The notes beneath the pieces are model-generated. The model was not told the DNA's origin, made no database searches, and saw nothing but the letters and a program-made list of their open reading frames with translations. DNA of 64,000 bases from contig NC_051087.1 in the NCBI RefSeq assembly GCF_901709675.1, forward strand, positions 3,273,501 to 3,337,500, given 5' to 3'. Both the position numbers and the translations under genes were made by a program. Positions 1-10,930 of the stretch are shown here, in pieces. Position 1 is the first letter of the stretch. The number at the start of each line of letters is the position of its first letter. Source of the DNA: Syngnathus acus. Its lineage: Eukaryota; Chordata; Actinopteri; Syngnathiformes; Syngnathidae.

Positions 1-249
1 TAAATACTTATTGATATTGAAATTTTAAATTCAGAATCAAAAATACCTCAGTCCTGCAAGTCATAATTCCGGGAGTTATAACACGCGAGAAACCCTTTTA
101 GTCCTTACCCTATCAGAGAAGCCTATTTTTCTGTCCACCAATGGGAGAGCCGCTCCACTGCAATACCGGAAAAATGTCTCCGGTCTGTGTTTACATTCAG
201 AAAACAAACATGGCTTCATTGAAAGTGTTTATGCCTTAACGTTGACACT
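1..249. other. Upstream flank of cyp2u1
   Basis: AT-rich at the left edge, becoming moderately GC-richer toward the cyp2u1 start at 250. It presumably holds the 5' UTR and proximal promoter of that gene. I see no open coding exon and no clear TATA box. Confidence 0.4.
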
Positions 250-2326
250 ATGCTCCGGCTTTGGAGCATCTCGTTGCTGTCGGGAGTAAACTTCGCAACT
301 CTGCTCGTCTTTTTTGTTGTTTATTTGTCCCTTCACTACTACCTGAAACGCCGCCGTCGCCTGGTTAATATTCCTCCGGGTCCGAAGCCGCTGCCGATCG
401 TGGGCAATTTTGGCGTTTTTCTCATACCTTCGTTCATCTGGAAGAGACTCGGGAAGGCGTCGAAGCCGACTGCGACACCCGTGGAGGCGCTGACAAAGCA
501 AGCGTCGGTCTACGGCGACGTGTTCAGCCTATTTGTGGGCACGCAGCTAATAGTGGTGCTAAACGGTTATGACGTCATCAAGGACGCTTTGCTCAACCAT
601 CCTGAAGTGTTCTCTGACAGGCCTGACATCCCTGCGGTCACCATCATGACAAAACGCAAAGGTGCGCTCTCAGTTACTCTAAACTTTGCTCGTTTCGTGA
701 GTTTTTTTATACATTTATCGAGAATGTAATTGAAGCGGAATATAATGTAATAAACTAAGAAGTAACTTGCATCAGTTTTCCCCCCCCAAGGAATCGTCTT
801 TGCGCCTTATGGACCGGTGTGGAGAAAGCACCGCAAGTTCTGCCACGCCGCTCTTCGAACCTTCGGTGTGGGGAAGCTTAGCTTGGAGCCGTGTATCCTC
901 CAAGGCCTGGCGGCGGTCAAACGTGAGCTTCTACGACTACAGCAGGAAGCTGGCAAAGGCGGCATTGACTTGACACCGCTGGTCAGCAACGCCGTCTCCA
1001 ACGTCATCTGCTCTTTAGCCCTGGGCGAACGCTTCCCCCAAGACGACCGCCAGTTCGGGACCCTGCTTGGCCTGATGATGCGCGGCCTGGAGCTGTGCGT
1101 CAACAGCCCCGCCGTCCTCATCAACATCTTCCCACCACTCTACCACTTGCCCTTCGGCGTCTTCGGGGAGCTCCGGCGGGTGGAGCGTGACATCACCGCC
1201 TTCCTGAAGAGGCTCATCGACAAGCACCGTGACACGCTGGACCCGGGGAACCCCAGAGATTTAGTGGACATGTACCTGGCGGAGATGGCGAGCCAGAGAG
1301 CCGCGGGCGTGGAGGACGGAAGCTTCAACGAGGACTACCTCTTCTACATCATTGCTGATCTCTTCATCGCGGGCACTGACACCACCACCAACTCTCTTCT
1401 GTGGATCTTACTCTACATGGTCGTGCATCCTCATGTCCAAGGTTAAACAAAAAAAAGTCCTGCTAAAGACAAAATGTAAAGAACTAGTTTGTGATTGGTG
1501 ACCTTAATGAAGAAATGATCATATTTTTGCTTCTCCCATGGTTTCAGACAAGGTCCAGGCAGAGGTGGACGAGGTGCTGGGACGATGTAAAGTGCCTTCT
1601 CTGACTGACCGGGGACATTTGCCCTTCACCGAGGCCACCATCATGGAGGTCCAGAGGCTGACCTCCGTGGTTCCTCTGGGCATTCCTCACATGGCGTCTA
1701 AGACCACAGGTGACATCATACGACATATTTACCTCTGCCAAGCAAGTTGCAATCTGTTTTGTGTGTGCAACTTCTATTTTTTTTAGTGACCGCTTCTTTT
1801 CTACCTATTTTTATAATGAGATGACAATTTCATGTATTTAATTATATGGCTAAATTTAACTCCACACTTCATTTTTTACTTTTCCCTAACACGTTGGCAG
1901 ACTTCCGGGGCTTCACGATCCCACAAGGAACAGTCCTCCTGCCCAACCTTTGGTCCGTCCATCGAGATCCCACCGTGTGGGAGCAGCCCGACAGCTTCAA
2001 GCCGGAGCGCTTCCTGGATGATGAGGGCAATGTTTTGAGAAAAGACTGCTTCATGCCTTTTGGGATCGGTACGTGACTCATCCGACGGGGCATATGCGCG
2101 TGTGAACTGATGTAAGGTTCCCACCTCTCGCTCCTGGGCATCAGGTCGCAGGGGGTGCATGGGCGAGCAGCTGGCCAAGATGGAGCTTTTCCTCATGGTC
2201 ACAGGTCTACTGCAGGCCTTCACCTTCCGGCTGCCACTGGGAACGCCGCCACCGCTCATGCACGGACGTTACGGCCTGACTCTGGCACCGTGCCCCTTCA
2301 AAGTATGTGTCGGTCCTCGTGAGTGA
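250..2326 (+). CDS. cyp2u1: Cytochrome P450 2U1 (fatty-acid hydroxylase)
   Basis: Five exons join in frame: 250-661, 791-1441, 1548-1709, 1901-2068 and 2145-2326, giving 524 residues, close to the family length. Every junction is GT-AG in phase 1, and the five-exon layout is typical of CYP2U1 rather than the nine exons of most CYP2 genes. The protein has an N-terminal membrane anchor (about residues 8-32), the hinge motif IPPGPKPLP (from about 41), the I-helix oxygen-binding motif AGTDTT (about 331), the ExxR pair E388/R391, and the haem-binding loop FGIGRRGCMG with the axial cysteine at about 469. All key residues are intact. Known members hydroxylate long-chain fatty acids such as arachidonate at omega and omega-1 positions, in the ER or mitochondria. 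The ATG at 250 was chosen because it opens directly onto the anchor. A candidate AATAAA lies at 2456-2461. Confidence 0.93.
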
Positions 2327-4117
2327 AGTAAGCGGATTGGAAAAGCAAACAGTGCAATATATTGGATGTACAAAATCACTGGACACTTTATTAGGTACAT
2401 TTTGTAGCGTTTCAGGGTCAGTACTGTAAAAGTAGAGTGTTAAAAATGCTGTTCAAATAAATGAAATGAGCCTGGTGATAGAATGTCTGGACTAAACATG
2501 TGAAATAAAAGCAGTCGAGAACAAAGCAATGATCAATGCTTTCCTGTTTTTGCAGTCTAAAATCCTCAAAAGAACGCAATTTTACTATACTTTAGATTGC
2601 ACCCACCGCCAAATAATCTATACATATTTGTAATATGCGAAGAAAGTATGCATACTGTTAACATCCAATAGGATATGAGCATCATGAAAATTTTAGTATT
2701 TTCTGAGAAAAAAAACAAAATTCTAGATTCCTTGGTAGTGGAATTTTACAAATTTTCCGTGATATGGAAAAAAAACAAAAAAAACAACACACGATTTCCA
2801 CAAAGTAAAAAAGTATTTTAGGAAAAGAATATGCTATGAAAAATAAACTAAATGTGTCTTAACTGTCACATTATAACAGTTTAGTGGTGAACCAATGCTT
2901 GGGGCTTCTCTCACATGGGACACAAAAATTGCAGTTCTTACCTTGATCGGCAGTAGCAAGTCACAGCAGCCTCAAGTCAAAACGTGGATTGGAAAGTAGA
3001 ATTTTCTCAGCAGGTCGTGAGAATAAAAACATAGGGTGAATTTGACCGGGTAGTCTAGGCTGGTCCGGTGAGCGAAGGGGGCGTGGCCAGACGCACAACG
3101 TCACCCTGACGTTGTCTGTCTGTGTTGGCAACTGGAGCTCACCCATGGTCTGGGCGCTTCTGGCGCAAACAGGTGACGCAAGCTGAGAAATCTAACGCAG
3201 CAACGTCTTACCAGCCACGCTCCAACTTTAAAAAGCCTGCTGGGAGTTAAAAAGAAAACAATGAAAGTTAATGAAGTCAGGAAAGGTATTTTAAAAAGGA
3301 GGCATTTCTTACCTCTAGTGCCATCTACTGGCTCAAGTTGGACACAATCACTTTATCCCAAACGCCACTTTAAAAACTTTCAAATCAACTTTTCACGTCT
3401 GCGCAGAATATTCATAGACACTACAGTGACGTAGGGCAAAAAGATGATTTACAACAGCTTCAAAGTCCCAATATACGGAAGAAGATTAGGGCCTGTGAAG
3501 GTGAACAGGATTCTGATTTTTTCCCCTCAGAATTCTGACTTCACTTTAAAGTGAGAGTTGTGACTAAAGTCAGAATTGTGACTTTAAAGTCTAAATTCTC
3601 ACTTTAAAGTCTAAGTTTTGACTTTAAAGTGACAATTCTGACTAGTCTGAAAGTCTAATGTGCCTGGACAATTTATCTGTTAGGCTCTAGTATTTAGAAT
3701 AGAAAAAGAAAGCGGCTGAAGCAGCAGTTAGTAAAATGCAAAATTTTCAGTCACTCCCAAAAACCTTTGGGCTCGACTCCACACTTGAAATTGAATTTAG
3801 CTAATGAACCACACGTGCTTGAATTTTGAGGTACCACTTTCATTTTTCATTGCAAATATACATTTTGAGATGGTAGACTGCATAAAAAAAAATAAAATTG
3901 CTCAAATTGTGTTGCTGTCCTCCACTCAGAAGCTGACAAAAACTTGCTGAGGAGCTCACAAGCGTGACAAAAACAAAGGAAAAAAAGAAGAAAAAAAAAA
4001 ACCCAGCGGCTTCCACACACACTTGGTTGCAGGCCGTAAAAGAGGAAATGAGGCCCCAGCCACGCACAAGTTATGACGACATCTTCCTTCTATAGGGCGA
4101 GCGTGCGTGTTTGTGTT
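2327..4117. other. Spacer between cyp2u1 and lpar2
   Basis: AT-rich non-coding sequence. It holds the likely cyp2u1 3' UTR, with AATAAA at 2456 and another near 2506, and a degenerate foldback-repeat fragment near 3478-3660. A short GC-richer patch near 3040-3220 has no convincing exon. I see no supported gene. Confidence 0.6.
3478..3660. repeat. Degenerate fragment of a foldback element
   Basis: It opens with GAAGATTAGGGCCTGTGAAG and then shows repeated blocks of the type TCTGACTTTAAAGT and its complement. The same start and the same internal blocks occur in the much better preserved element at 52015-52306. The right terminus is not recognisable here, so this is probably a decayed copy of the same family. 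Confidence 0.6.
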
Positions 4118-4219
4118 TTAACTCCAACGCTTCGAAGGGGGCGTCATGTCCGAGTGTTTGCCGATGAGCGGCGCTCCGTTACTCTTCTCCATCAGCGGCA
4201 TGTCGCGAGACTTGGAGTT
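4118..4219 (-). CDS. lpar2: Candidate alternative last exon of lpar2
   Basis: On the minus strand a strong pyrimidine tract and TAG acceptor precede 4219. From there a 33-codon open frame runs to TAA at 4118-4120. It joins in phase 0 to an internal donor (GAG|GTACTA) in the terminal lpar2 exon at 5584. The alternative transcript would use 7889-8144, 6878-7372, 5584-5843 and 4118-4219, giving 370 residues. The encoded tail contains MPLMEKSNGAPLI, which resembles the NG-P-L stretch near the end of mammalian LPAR2 as I remember it. Against it, a possible polyadenylation signal (AATAAA on the minus strand near 4750) and a SINE-like repeat lie between the two ends. It could also be the last exon of an unseen gene. 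Confidence 0.45.
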   Translation of the reverse strand, partial: NSKSRDMPLMEKSNGAPLIGKHSDMTPPSKRWS

Positions 4220-5526
4220 CTACAGGAAGGGGTAATAGAGGGGAGGAAGAGGTGATAGCGTGGAGCAGGAAGGAGAGGACACCGGGTCAGGGGGGGGAAA
4301 AACAAAGAAAGCAAAGAAACAGAGGAAAACAAGTTAGTTAACCAAGACAAAGTAGGGAAAACGTGAAGATGGTCCCACTAAAAGACAACTTTTTTTTCAA
4401 TGTTGATCTTCTGTATAAAATGCAACCAAAATGGGATGGGCACAGACAGTGTACTTACGGATATTCTACTTTTCTACCAATTTAACGTCCAAAGGCAGAA
4501 ATGGACTTTTAACAAAGGCCTTTTCACGCTAGCTGCTGGTAAAATATGCAGTTTTAGGACCTGACTTCAGAGGTTAGTATGAGAGGAAGGACACCATCTG
4601 TGTACCACAAAGCTGGGACTGGATTTAGATGACAGTTACTGGCTTGCACGCAAAAGGCACAGGCCAATGTTTGACACAGCCATTATGCCGGATCTCAGTA
4701 TACAAAGATACTTGTTAAGCGTCACATGTCTGGCATATGCTGCTGGTTTGTGTATTTATTATTTAAATGGATGGCAGAAAAAAAAAAAAAAGAGTATAAA
4801 ACTGATGGGAAGGCAGATAATGAGGATAGACATTTTCATTCAAGCTGTATAAGTTGTTACATTTTGTTTTTTTAACTGTCATAGCAAAAGTCGTTCAGAT
4901 TTTGAGCCCATTGAAACATCCCAAGAGTCCACCAATTGTACAAACAAGAAAAGTTCAGCTTAACAAAAGCACACAAAAACTCAAGGCAAAGCTATAATAA
5001 GACTTAGGACAAGCGCATCTTTTTTTCCCGGCCTTCCTGTGTGGAGTTAGCACGTTATTCCCGTGCCCACGTGGGTTTCCTCCGACTGCTCCAATCCCCT
5101 CCCATCGACCAAAAACAGGCACGGCAGGCCAATTGACTGCTCCGAATTGTCCGTAGGTGTGATAGTGAGGGCGGATGGTCGTTAATCTACACTCCTTGCC
5201 AGTTCAGGGTGCACAAACTGCCTGAAAACTGCTGGGAAAGGCTCCAGCGCGCCCACCGGCCATGCGAGGAAAAACGGCCGATTGGACAATGTAGCAACTT
5301 GTGCAGCCAACCAAACGTTTGTTTTGACCAATCACGGCAACAGAAATGAAAATTAGAAAAGAGTTAAAAACAACACCAATAACTTTTGCAGCTTAAAATG
5401 CACTACGCGCCTCTCTCTGCTCTTCTTCCAAAAGGAAACAGTGAGCAACTCCGTGAAGAGTGAATAACGAGGACCTTTTGGGTGGTTCGGGAACGGCGTG
5501 CAGTGAGCAAACAGTCATCGCGCGCA
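4220..5526. other. Region downstream of the main lpar2 stop
   Basis: This would be lpar2 3' UTR, or an intron if the 4118-4219 exon is used. It contains a SINE/LINE-like repeat at about 5036-5282, an A-run near 4780, and a minus-strand AATAAA near 4750. No other coding signal was seen. Confidence 0.5.
5036..5282 (+). mobile_element. Degenerate SINE/LINE-type retroelement body
   Basis: The order of phrases matches a retroelement common in fish genomes: a segment like CCCGTGCCCACGTGGGTTTC, then AAAACAGGCACGGCAGGCCAATTG-type text, a GTAGGTGTGA block, and a tail with GGGAAAGGCTCCAGCGCGCCC. It is clearly diverged and has no open frame. The family name was not verified. Confidence 0.6.
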
Positions 5527-8144
5527 CTAGTGGTTGTTTGGTTTAAGACTCGTGACTTCGGTTCCGTTGCTCTCAGATAGTACCTCGTGGTCCAGGGTGT
5601 TAAAGTTCACGGCATACGAGCTGGACTTGTCGCCGCTGCGCCCGCACAGGCAGCAGAGGATCTCCTTGAAGGTCCTCCGCATGTCTTTGTCCCTGAAGGA
5701 GTAGATGATGGGGTTGACCAGCGAGTTGCACTCGGCCAGCACCAGGCAGTACTTCTCGTAGCGTAGCACTTTGCACTCGTCACAGCCCAGGCCGTCCAGC
5801 AGCAGCACCACCAAGCCTGGAGTCCAGCAGATCACAAAGCAGCCTGTAGAGGGAGGCAGAGGAATATTTGAGCGGACTAATTATGCAAGACTTTAAATTC
5901 TAATAATGAAATATTACGTTACGTGTTGATTTCTACATCTTTTTTTTTTTTTTTTTTTTTTACAAAATTCACATCCTGGAATTTTGGGTCAACAAAGCAA
6001 CAAAAACTCATCTTGGTGGAGATAACTGAAAGGAATAAAATATACAATAGTGCAAAGACAACAGATGAATGCGCTGAAGAATGTCCGAAGCAGGAGGTCC
6101 TTGAGGGAGAATGGGAATGTACCGTAAATTGATCTCACACACGCACGCACACACAGCCATGCACACAGGCGAGCAGACCCACACAGTTTAGTTTGCATAA
6201 TCACAGTTCCTTATCATGACATTTGATTGGGAAGCGCACGAATCCTTTCAGCCAATTGATAACGCTGTCCACAGCGTAAAGTGTGTTGTGAGCAATTTGC
6301 ATGAGGCCAAGGATTACTTGGCGTGTCACACACACACACACCAGGTGTAAACGTTGAAACGGTCGCGACCTGAGACACACAAACAACACACACACACAAA
6401 CTGACACGTCATCCTGTCTTCCTAAGTCAAGTATGCATCTCCCTGTCGAGGCACGCCAGGGTATTGCCGGCCTCCCTTACATGCCAGAGGTGGCAGGCGC
6501 TCGCTGCTAAGCGACGGCAGAAAAGACGAAGGGGACTTGAAGCAACTAGAGGAATTTATTGTCATGTTGGAACGGCAAAACCAAGGCGGGGGGGGGGGGA
6601 GGCTCGGACACGGTGAAAGGAGCAGGGCGAGGAGGTACTTCAGGATTGTTCTCCGGAACGCAAGGAGAGTTGTGGAGTGAAGAAACGCGCGTCTGTGCCA
6701 GGAGAGTCTCGCGTACCAAGCGCAGGCATGTTATGTTTTGGAAAAAATCAATTTTTCTCTACAATATTGTAATTCAATGTGCAGCACTGATAAGGAGAAG
6801 AATGAAGATGAGCTGAGGCAAGACAGAATAGACGCAAGCTCCCAAATGTGCAAAGATGTGCCGCACTGTCGCCTCACCTAAGATCATGGAGACAGTCTTC
6901 ATCAGGTTGAGCACCGTCTCTCGATGTCTCATCTGGGTGGTGTGCTGCGACATCTGCTTGCTCTTGTGCCTCACGTACAAGAAGATGCGAGTGTAGACAG
7001 CTACCATGATGGAGAAGGTGAGCAGGTTGAGGAGCGCCCAGAACACCAAGTAGCTGCGGCTGTAGAGCGGCGCCATGGTGGAACACTTGTCCAGATCACA
7101 CAGGCAGTGCCATCCCATGGTGGGCACCAGGCCCATGACAATGGCCACCAGCCAGATGAAGATCATGATCACAAAGACCCGCCGGGTGCTCATCTTGCTG
7201 TGGAGCTGCATGTTGAAGATGGTCTGGTGACGCTCCACCGCCACGGCCAGGAGGTTGAGGACAGATGCAGTCAGGCTGGTGTCGATCAGGCCTTGACGCA
7301 CAAACCACTGGTACTTGGACAACTTGATAGTCCATGGACCTGTGTGAAACATCAAATGGAGGTAGGAGACACCTGTGAAAGAAGGTAGATAGAAAAAAAG
7401 AATTAGCATTACTGGCCGAGAGCTCACTGGCAGAGCGCTAAAATATGCTTGGACCGCAAGGCTGAAAGAATCTGCGAGGGCAATATTTTCGAACCCCTGG
7501 TGATGCCAGGCCAGATGATTGATTGTTTTTGGGGTATTTTTCAATTATTTCCGGTAATTTTTTTTCATATTTCCACCTGGCCTCCGTGACGAAAATGTAG
7601 CGAATGAATTAATTTGGAAGAAATGTTTGGGCTTGTCAATTTTCTTTTTTGACCCATACAAATTAAAAAAAAAAAAAAAAAAAAAAAAATGGACCCAAAC
7701 CCCCCCCCAAAGAGGAAAAAAAAAATCCTAGCACCGCCCATGCCTGCAGCAGGTAACATTCTGAACGACGCAGCACAAGCGTTGAACCAGAAGTTGGGAA
7801 CATTTGGATATTTGACTTTAACTGTCCTCGTGGTCAATCAAAGAAATGAGTTGTCCATCACCGGTTCACCGTGTAACAGTCGACGTACCTGAGAAGAGGT
7901 CCGCGAAAGCCAGGTTCCCCAATAAATAATAGATGGGGAAATGGAAGCGTCTGTTTTTTAAAATGGCCCCAATGACCATCAGGTTGGACAAGATGACAAT
8001 GAAACAAACAGCCATGCCCAGCGAGACGATCACATAGTCACGACGGCGCCAGTGGTCGCTTATGTTCTTGCCGCTTTTTTCGTAGAAAAATTTGACGCTG
8101 CGGTTCAAGTAGCATCCCGCTGTGTCGTCTGTTAGAATATCCAT
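5527..8144 (-). CDS. lpar2: Lysophosphatidic acid receptor 2 (GPCR)
   Basis: Three coding exons on the minus strand, 7889-8144, 6878-7372 and 5527-5843, join in phase 1 with GT-AG borders and give 355 residues. The N-terminus has glycosylation sequons NRS (about residue 14) and NIS (about 27) and the segment SGKNISDHW typical of LPAR2. Seven hydrophobic segments follow, with HFPIYYLLGNLAFADLFSG in TM2, RQGLIDTSLTAS in TM3, the ERH variant of the DRY motif that is normal for LPA receptors, CWTPG in TM6, and NPIIY in TM7 before a cysteine pair likely to be palmitoylated. It matches LPAR2 better than LPAR1 or LPAR3. The ligand is lysophosphatidic acid at the plasma membrane, signalling through G proteins. 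The ATG at 8144 was chosen; no ATG lies in the open frame further upstream. The C-terminus may be alternative (see 4118-4219). Confidence 0.9.
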
Positions 8145-8259
8145 GGCAGCGAGAAGGTTGGCGGAGGAGAGAGGTGAGCTGTCGAGGCCTTTCAAATTGA
8201 CATTGGGGTCAGACCGATGACACTAGGTCGCCTTTCAAACTGGCCCTCTCTCTGATGAC
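8145..8259 (-). other. lpar2: Probable 5' UTR part of the first lpar2 coding exon
   Basis: On the minus strand a CCCTCCAG acceptor precedes 8259, so the exon carrying the start codon could extend from 8259 to the ATG at 8144. An untranslated first exon upstream is therefore likely; the best candidate ends at 10537 or 10527. Confidence 0.4.
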
Positions 8260-8310
8260 CTGGAGGGCTGCATGCCGTCAGCTGCACGGATGACGATGCT
8301 CGTCTGTGGG

Positions 8311-8330
8311 ACACACACACACACACACAC
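8311..8330. repeat. (CA)n microsatellite
   Basis: Twenty bases of uninterrupted AC dinucleotide upstream of lpar2. Confidence 0.95.
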
Positions 8331-10069
8331 GTGAACATGTGAACAAACAGACACACACAATTATAAGAGTTCCAAAGAATGGTTTTGCTTTATTGTAGTT
8401 ATTTGGCATTTTGTGTGGAGGGGAATTCAAGATTTCTCTTGACAGAATCGCAGATGTTGTTCCCTTTGGGGTTTTATTTCAAAAACATTTCTACCGTTTA
8501 ATGAATGACTTTTTGTCGCATTGTGTCCGCATGAGAACAGGCTTGTCTTTTCACGACCGGTACAAACTTTAAAGACAAACCTCCCTCTCCAGTTCTTTCG
8601 GGTCACCATCACGCCCTCACACTGACGCCATTTTGCCGTTTCTCCACAACACCTTGCAATCGCACAGCGCAGCTATGTAACACAATCTTAACCCAAACAT
8701 TTTCTCACACACCTCAGTAGCCCACTGGCCAATTGAGGGTTCCGCAGAGGAAGATGCCAAATTAAAAAAAATACAAATGTAGAGCAGGAGGGGACGTTCA
8801 GGGCCACAAATGTGTTTAGTTTAGAAAGAATGTGAAGAAATCCTCAAATCTCAAAAGCCTTCCAACATGCTGGAGTTGGTCAAAACTCATTTGGTCAGAA
8901 TCCTTGTCAAGAATCAATAGCTCACTTTTTGTTTACAAAACAGCACATCATATTTTACAACGTTTTTTTGTTACCCTTCACTTTTTTTGTGCTAGCTCAA
9001 CACAGTCTGGATTCTTTTCTGTAAATCTTGGAATGAAAATCTGTAAAGCAAGGCAATATTTTCACAAGCATCTTGTCATGAGGCAAACATCCCACTGTCA
9101 CTGTCAAACGTAGCCAGGTCGAGTTGAGTTCAGCAGAATCGTTTTTCAAAAGAAATAACATATTTCTGTACTGAAGTTCACCGGTTTATGGAAATGGTCA
9201 ACTAAACCGTAAAGTAGCGCTTTGTAGCCATTGAACTGGCCGGCTATGGCGACTGCTGTTGTGCAGCAATTTGGCCTAATCTGCTGACACGAGAGCAAAC
9301 ATCTGAAGAGTGTTCCTCCAGTGTGAAACAATGCTGGCGTCCAAATTTATTGCACCACTTCTGTGGCCTGACACATGACTTAGTGTTTTTTGCAGGGAAC
9401 GCGCGTCGACGGTAAACAGCAGTTTCGACGCTAACCAGTCATTAGCAGGGCAGCCACGCCCGAGTCGCCTCTTCCTCCCACCATTCTTAGAAGGGGGGAT
9501 GTAAGTATTGCGCGAGTCAACAATTTCTTTTCAGCAGGAAATTTACACCCAATTGATTTTTTTTCTTTTCTTCATTCATCTTCTGGTTGGGTTTGTGCAG
9601 ATAAAGTGGCATCTCTAACACAAGAGGCAGGAAGCTCCTACTTTGAGCAAGTAACATCTGTATTATTGGATCCTTTTAGCCATTGACTCACCCCGACACA
9701 TGCAGCCACATGCCACGGGGAAGTCGGATGGACACCAATGCCGTGGGTTGAATGGGAGAACTTTTCAAGAAAGACAGATTTGAGGAAAGCAAATCTAACA
9801 TGGGAAGTCCACAAAGCAAACATGCGGATCGGATGATTTCGCATCCCTCCATGGGTGTGATAACCAATTTGTGTGGCCTAGAACCTCAGATGAGTATCAA
9901 TTTATGTATATACTTATTCCAATTCAATTGTGCAGAAAAAAAAAAGTTCCACAAGGATATTGTAAAACATTTTTTTGAGTTTTCAAAAAACTCCAAAACA
10001 ACGGAATGAATATTCTTGGCAAAAACATGATGCAATAAAACAATTCAATTGCTATAGTTTGGAAGGATA

Positions 10070-10114
10070 GCAAATCTCATTGTCATATTCAGCAAATATG
10101 ACAATGAGATTTGC
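10070..10114. repeat. Perfect 20-bp inverted repeat (hairpin)
   Basis: The arm 10070-10089 (GCAAATCTCATTGTCATATT) is matched exactly by its reverse complement at 10095-10114, with a 5-base spacer. The stem is AT-rich and ends abruptly on both sides. No miRNA family was recognised, and the stem and loop are shorter than a usual pre-miRNA. Confidence 0.9.
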
Positions 10115-10526
10115 ATCTTAGTAATAGTCTTCTGCTATTCAGGGTCAAATCTACAAGCAGTTAAGCAGTACGTCTAGCTATATAATAATTAGCTTTGGTT
10201 TAAAATTAGTTATTGATGCTACAGCCGACGCTCAAAACAACAACCTGTGTCCTTATCAAGGCACATTGGAGTCTTGAAGAGAAAAGAAAAAAAAAAAAAG
10301 AAAAAAAAATCGATCTTAAAACGTTCCGCGTACAGAAGCACCTCTGACACGCACGACAAAATTAAAGTGCGCCTTACCATAAAAGGCAATAAAACCAGTT
10401 TCGCCCAAAAATGTTCATTTATAACACACGCAAAATAAAGAAATGAACGATAGTCACCTTTGTTGGCTCCTTTATGCTCAATCTTCGAGTAAATCCACAG
10501 AAGACGTCGAGCTAGCAAACAAAGTA

Positions 10527-10930
10527 CCTGAAAGTACCTGCAGGGTCACCTCCCGCAAAGAAGAAGCTGCGACGACCCACAAAAATGTGACGGCAAATAC
10601 GACACAAAATAACATTTGGTTCCAATTCAAGCGAGGTTCGATGTTGAATTGTTGCCAGAAACTCCGAAACGTCCTCGGGCCAACCTGTCTGCCTGCTTCC
10701 GGGAATTGTTTGCGCTCTCCTGTCGTTACCTGCACGCCGGGCCAGCGCTCACTGACTTTGGGTTGTAAGGGGCGGAAAGGGCGCGGCAGGATCCACCGCT
10801 GGCCGCTTCCCCCGCCTCCTTTGCCTCCTTCAAGAGGGGGATGTATCTTGGCCGGTGCTCTAGCTCCGCCTACAAAAGGCGCATCATTGGCTGAGCGCGA
10901 TGCCGACCACCAATGATACGTTGACCTTGG
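10527..10930 (-). promoter_or_regulatory. GC-rich region, candidate lpar2 first exon and promoter
   Basis: Base composition rises sharply here, with a GC-box-like GGGGCGGAAAGGGCGCGGC near 10769. On the minus strand the block ends in two identical donor decamers (CAGGTACTTT) in tandem, with GT at 10537 and 10527. This fits an untranslated first exon for lpar2, but the only evidence is composition plus the donors. The 157-codon plus-strand frame in this region has no recognisable domain. Confidence 0.35.

Larger units (their letters stand above)
8260..10526. other. Probable lpar2 first intron or upstream spacer
   Basis: AT-rich and without a supported exon. It holds a (CA)n run at 8311-8330 and a perfect 20-bp hairpin at 10070-10114. 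The short open frames in it look random. Confidence 0.5.

Noticed and set aside
8145-8195. Longer lpar2 N-terminus from 8195
   Set aside because: The codon at 8195 is TTG, and the first ATG in the frame is at 8144, just before the conserved receptor start.
10443-10916. 157-codon plus-strand open frame
   Set aside because: No recognisable domain, no splice context and a GC-rich location; it looks like chance opening over a promoter or untranslated exon.
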